Below are positions 63,960-64,000 of a stretch of 64,000 nucleotides of DNA, piece by piece (the first letter of the stretch is position 1; each line of letters starts with the position of its first letter). The stretch is taken from the NCBI RefSeq assembly GCF_003024385.1, contig NZ_PVZN01000001.1, positions 124,001 to 188,000 of the forward strand, read 5' to 3'. Position numbers and translations under genes: made by a program. The notes beneath the pieces are model-generated. The model searched no databases. It had not been told where the DNA came from and was given only the letters and a program-made list of their open reading frames with translations. The stretch is from Pseudomonas sp. BBP2017. Its GTDB lineage: Bacteria > Pseudomonadota > Gammaproteobacteria > Pseudomonadales > Pseudomonadaceae.

Positions 63960-64000
63960 GTGAGCACTCCCTTCGATCCCTCGAAATTCACGGCTCCGAA
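63960..64000 (+). CDS. start of an unknown gene (partial), possibly a VWA/TerY-like protein
   Basis: A GTG at 63960 lies 8 bp after a strong AAGGAG (63946-63951). The visible frame is VSTPFDPSKFTAP, then the window ends. From memory, some VWA-domain proteins linked to TerY-type systems begin in a similar way, but 13 residues cannot settle this. The frame overlaps the stop of a weak upstream frame by 4 bp. Confidence 0.4.
   Translation, partial: MSTPFDPSKFTAP

Noticed and set aside
63757..63963. 68-codon gene before the last start codon
   Set aside because: Pro/Ser/Phe-rich product with no family match and no clear ribosome binding site; left uncalled.
1..64000. tRNA genes, rRNA genes or CRISPR arrays
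   Set aside because: No cloverleaf-like sequence, rRNA segment or regularly spaced short repeat was seen, although the ICE class normally integrates at a tRNA gene outside this window.

Overview
The window reads as a Pseudomonas-type gammaproteobacterium. It carries most of the conjugation region of a PFGI-1/pKLC102-class integrative and conjugative element (ICE), a MvaT/MvaU-family silencer and Pseudomonas-style IS5, IS3/IS2 and IS66 elements. It is almost wholly accessory DNA: no rRNA, tRNA, CRISPR array or housekeeping operon was found.

1-31.5 kb, ICE transfer module. In order: the end of a PilL2-like pilus protein, a thioredoxin-like ICE protein, a lytic transglycosylase, a small exported protein, the coupling ATPase TraD and a membrane protein (1-4663). 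After an interruption come the RAQPRD protein, small membrane/pilin-like proteins, TraK/TraB/TraV-like core proteins, the VirB4/TraC-like ATPase, TraU/TraH-like proteins and TraG (14.1-26.0 kb). Then come accessory genes (DUF3742-like, DUF3085, a small unknown), antirestriction protein ArdC, a MvaT/MvaU-like protein and the MobH relaxase TraI (26.0-31.5 kb).

4.8-13.6 kb, cargo breaking the module. Two nearly identical IS5 copies (one truncated and fused to an IS3 end) bracket a metabolic cluster: luciferase-like flavin oxidoreductase, double NTF2/SnoaL protein, LysR regulator, HSL-family esterase and MFS exporter, plus broken LacI and glycerol dehydrogenase fragments. A 17-bp palindrome occurs both upstream of the oxidoreductase and in the lysR/esterase divergent promoter, suggesting one regulon.

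31.7-48.8 kb, defence-like DNA. A two-gene Hachiman system (HamB helicase, HamA nuclease) follows traI. Next come an IS66 remnant, a DUF4303/HEAT-like gene with an amber-interrupted partner, and a tight four-gene operon: ClpB-like AAA+ ATPase, NrdG-like 4Fe-4S radical SAM protein, a 2102-residue zinc ribbon / degenerate kinase / SF1 helicase / nuclease fusion, and a coiled-coil protein. I know no named system with this composition; it is the strongest candidate for something new.

48.9-63.5 kb. Two direct repeats of about 216 bp flank a segment with a broken glutamate/dicarboxylate symporter gene, a decayed IS5-family element with intact CTAG target duplications, three very large translationally coupled genes of unknown function (1468, 1054 and 805 residues) and an IS2-like element that split a small gene and left a TGTCA duplication. 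The large-gene operon is the second candidate for an undescribed system. A new reading frame with a strong ribosome binding site starts at 63960 and runs off the window.
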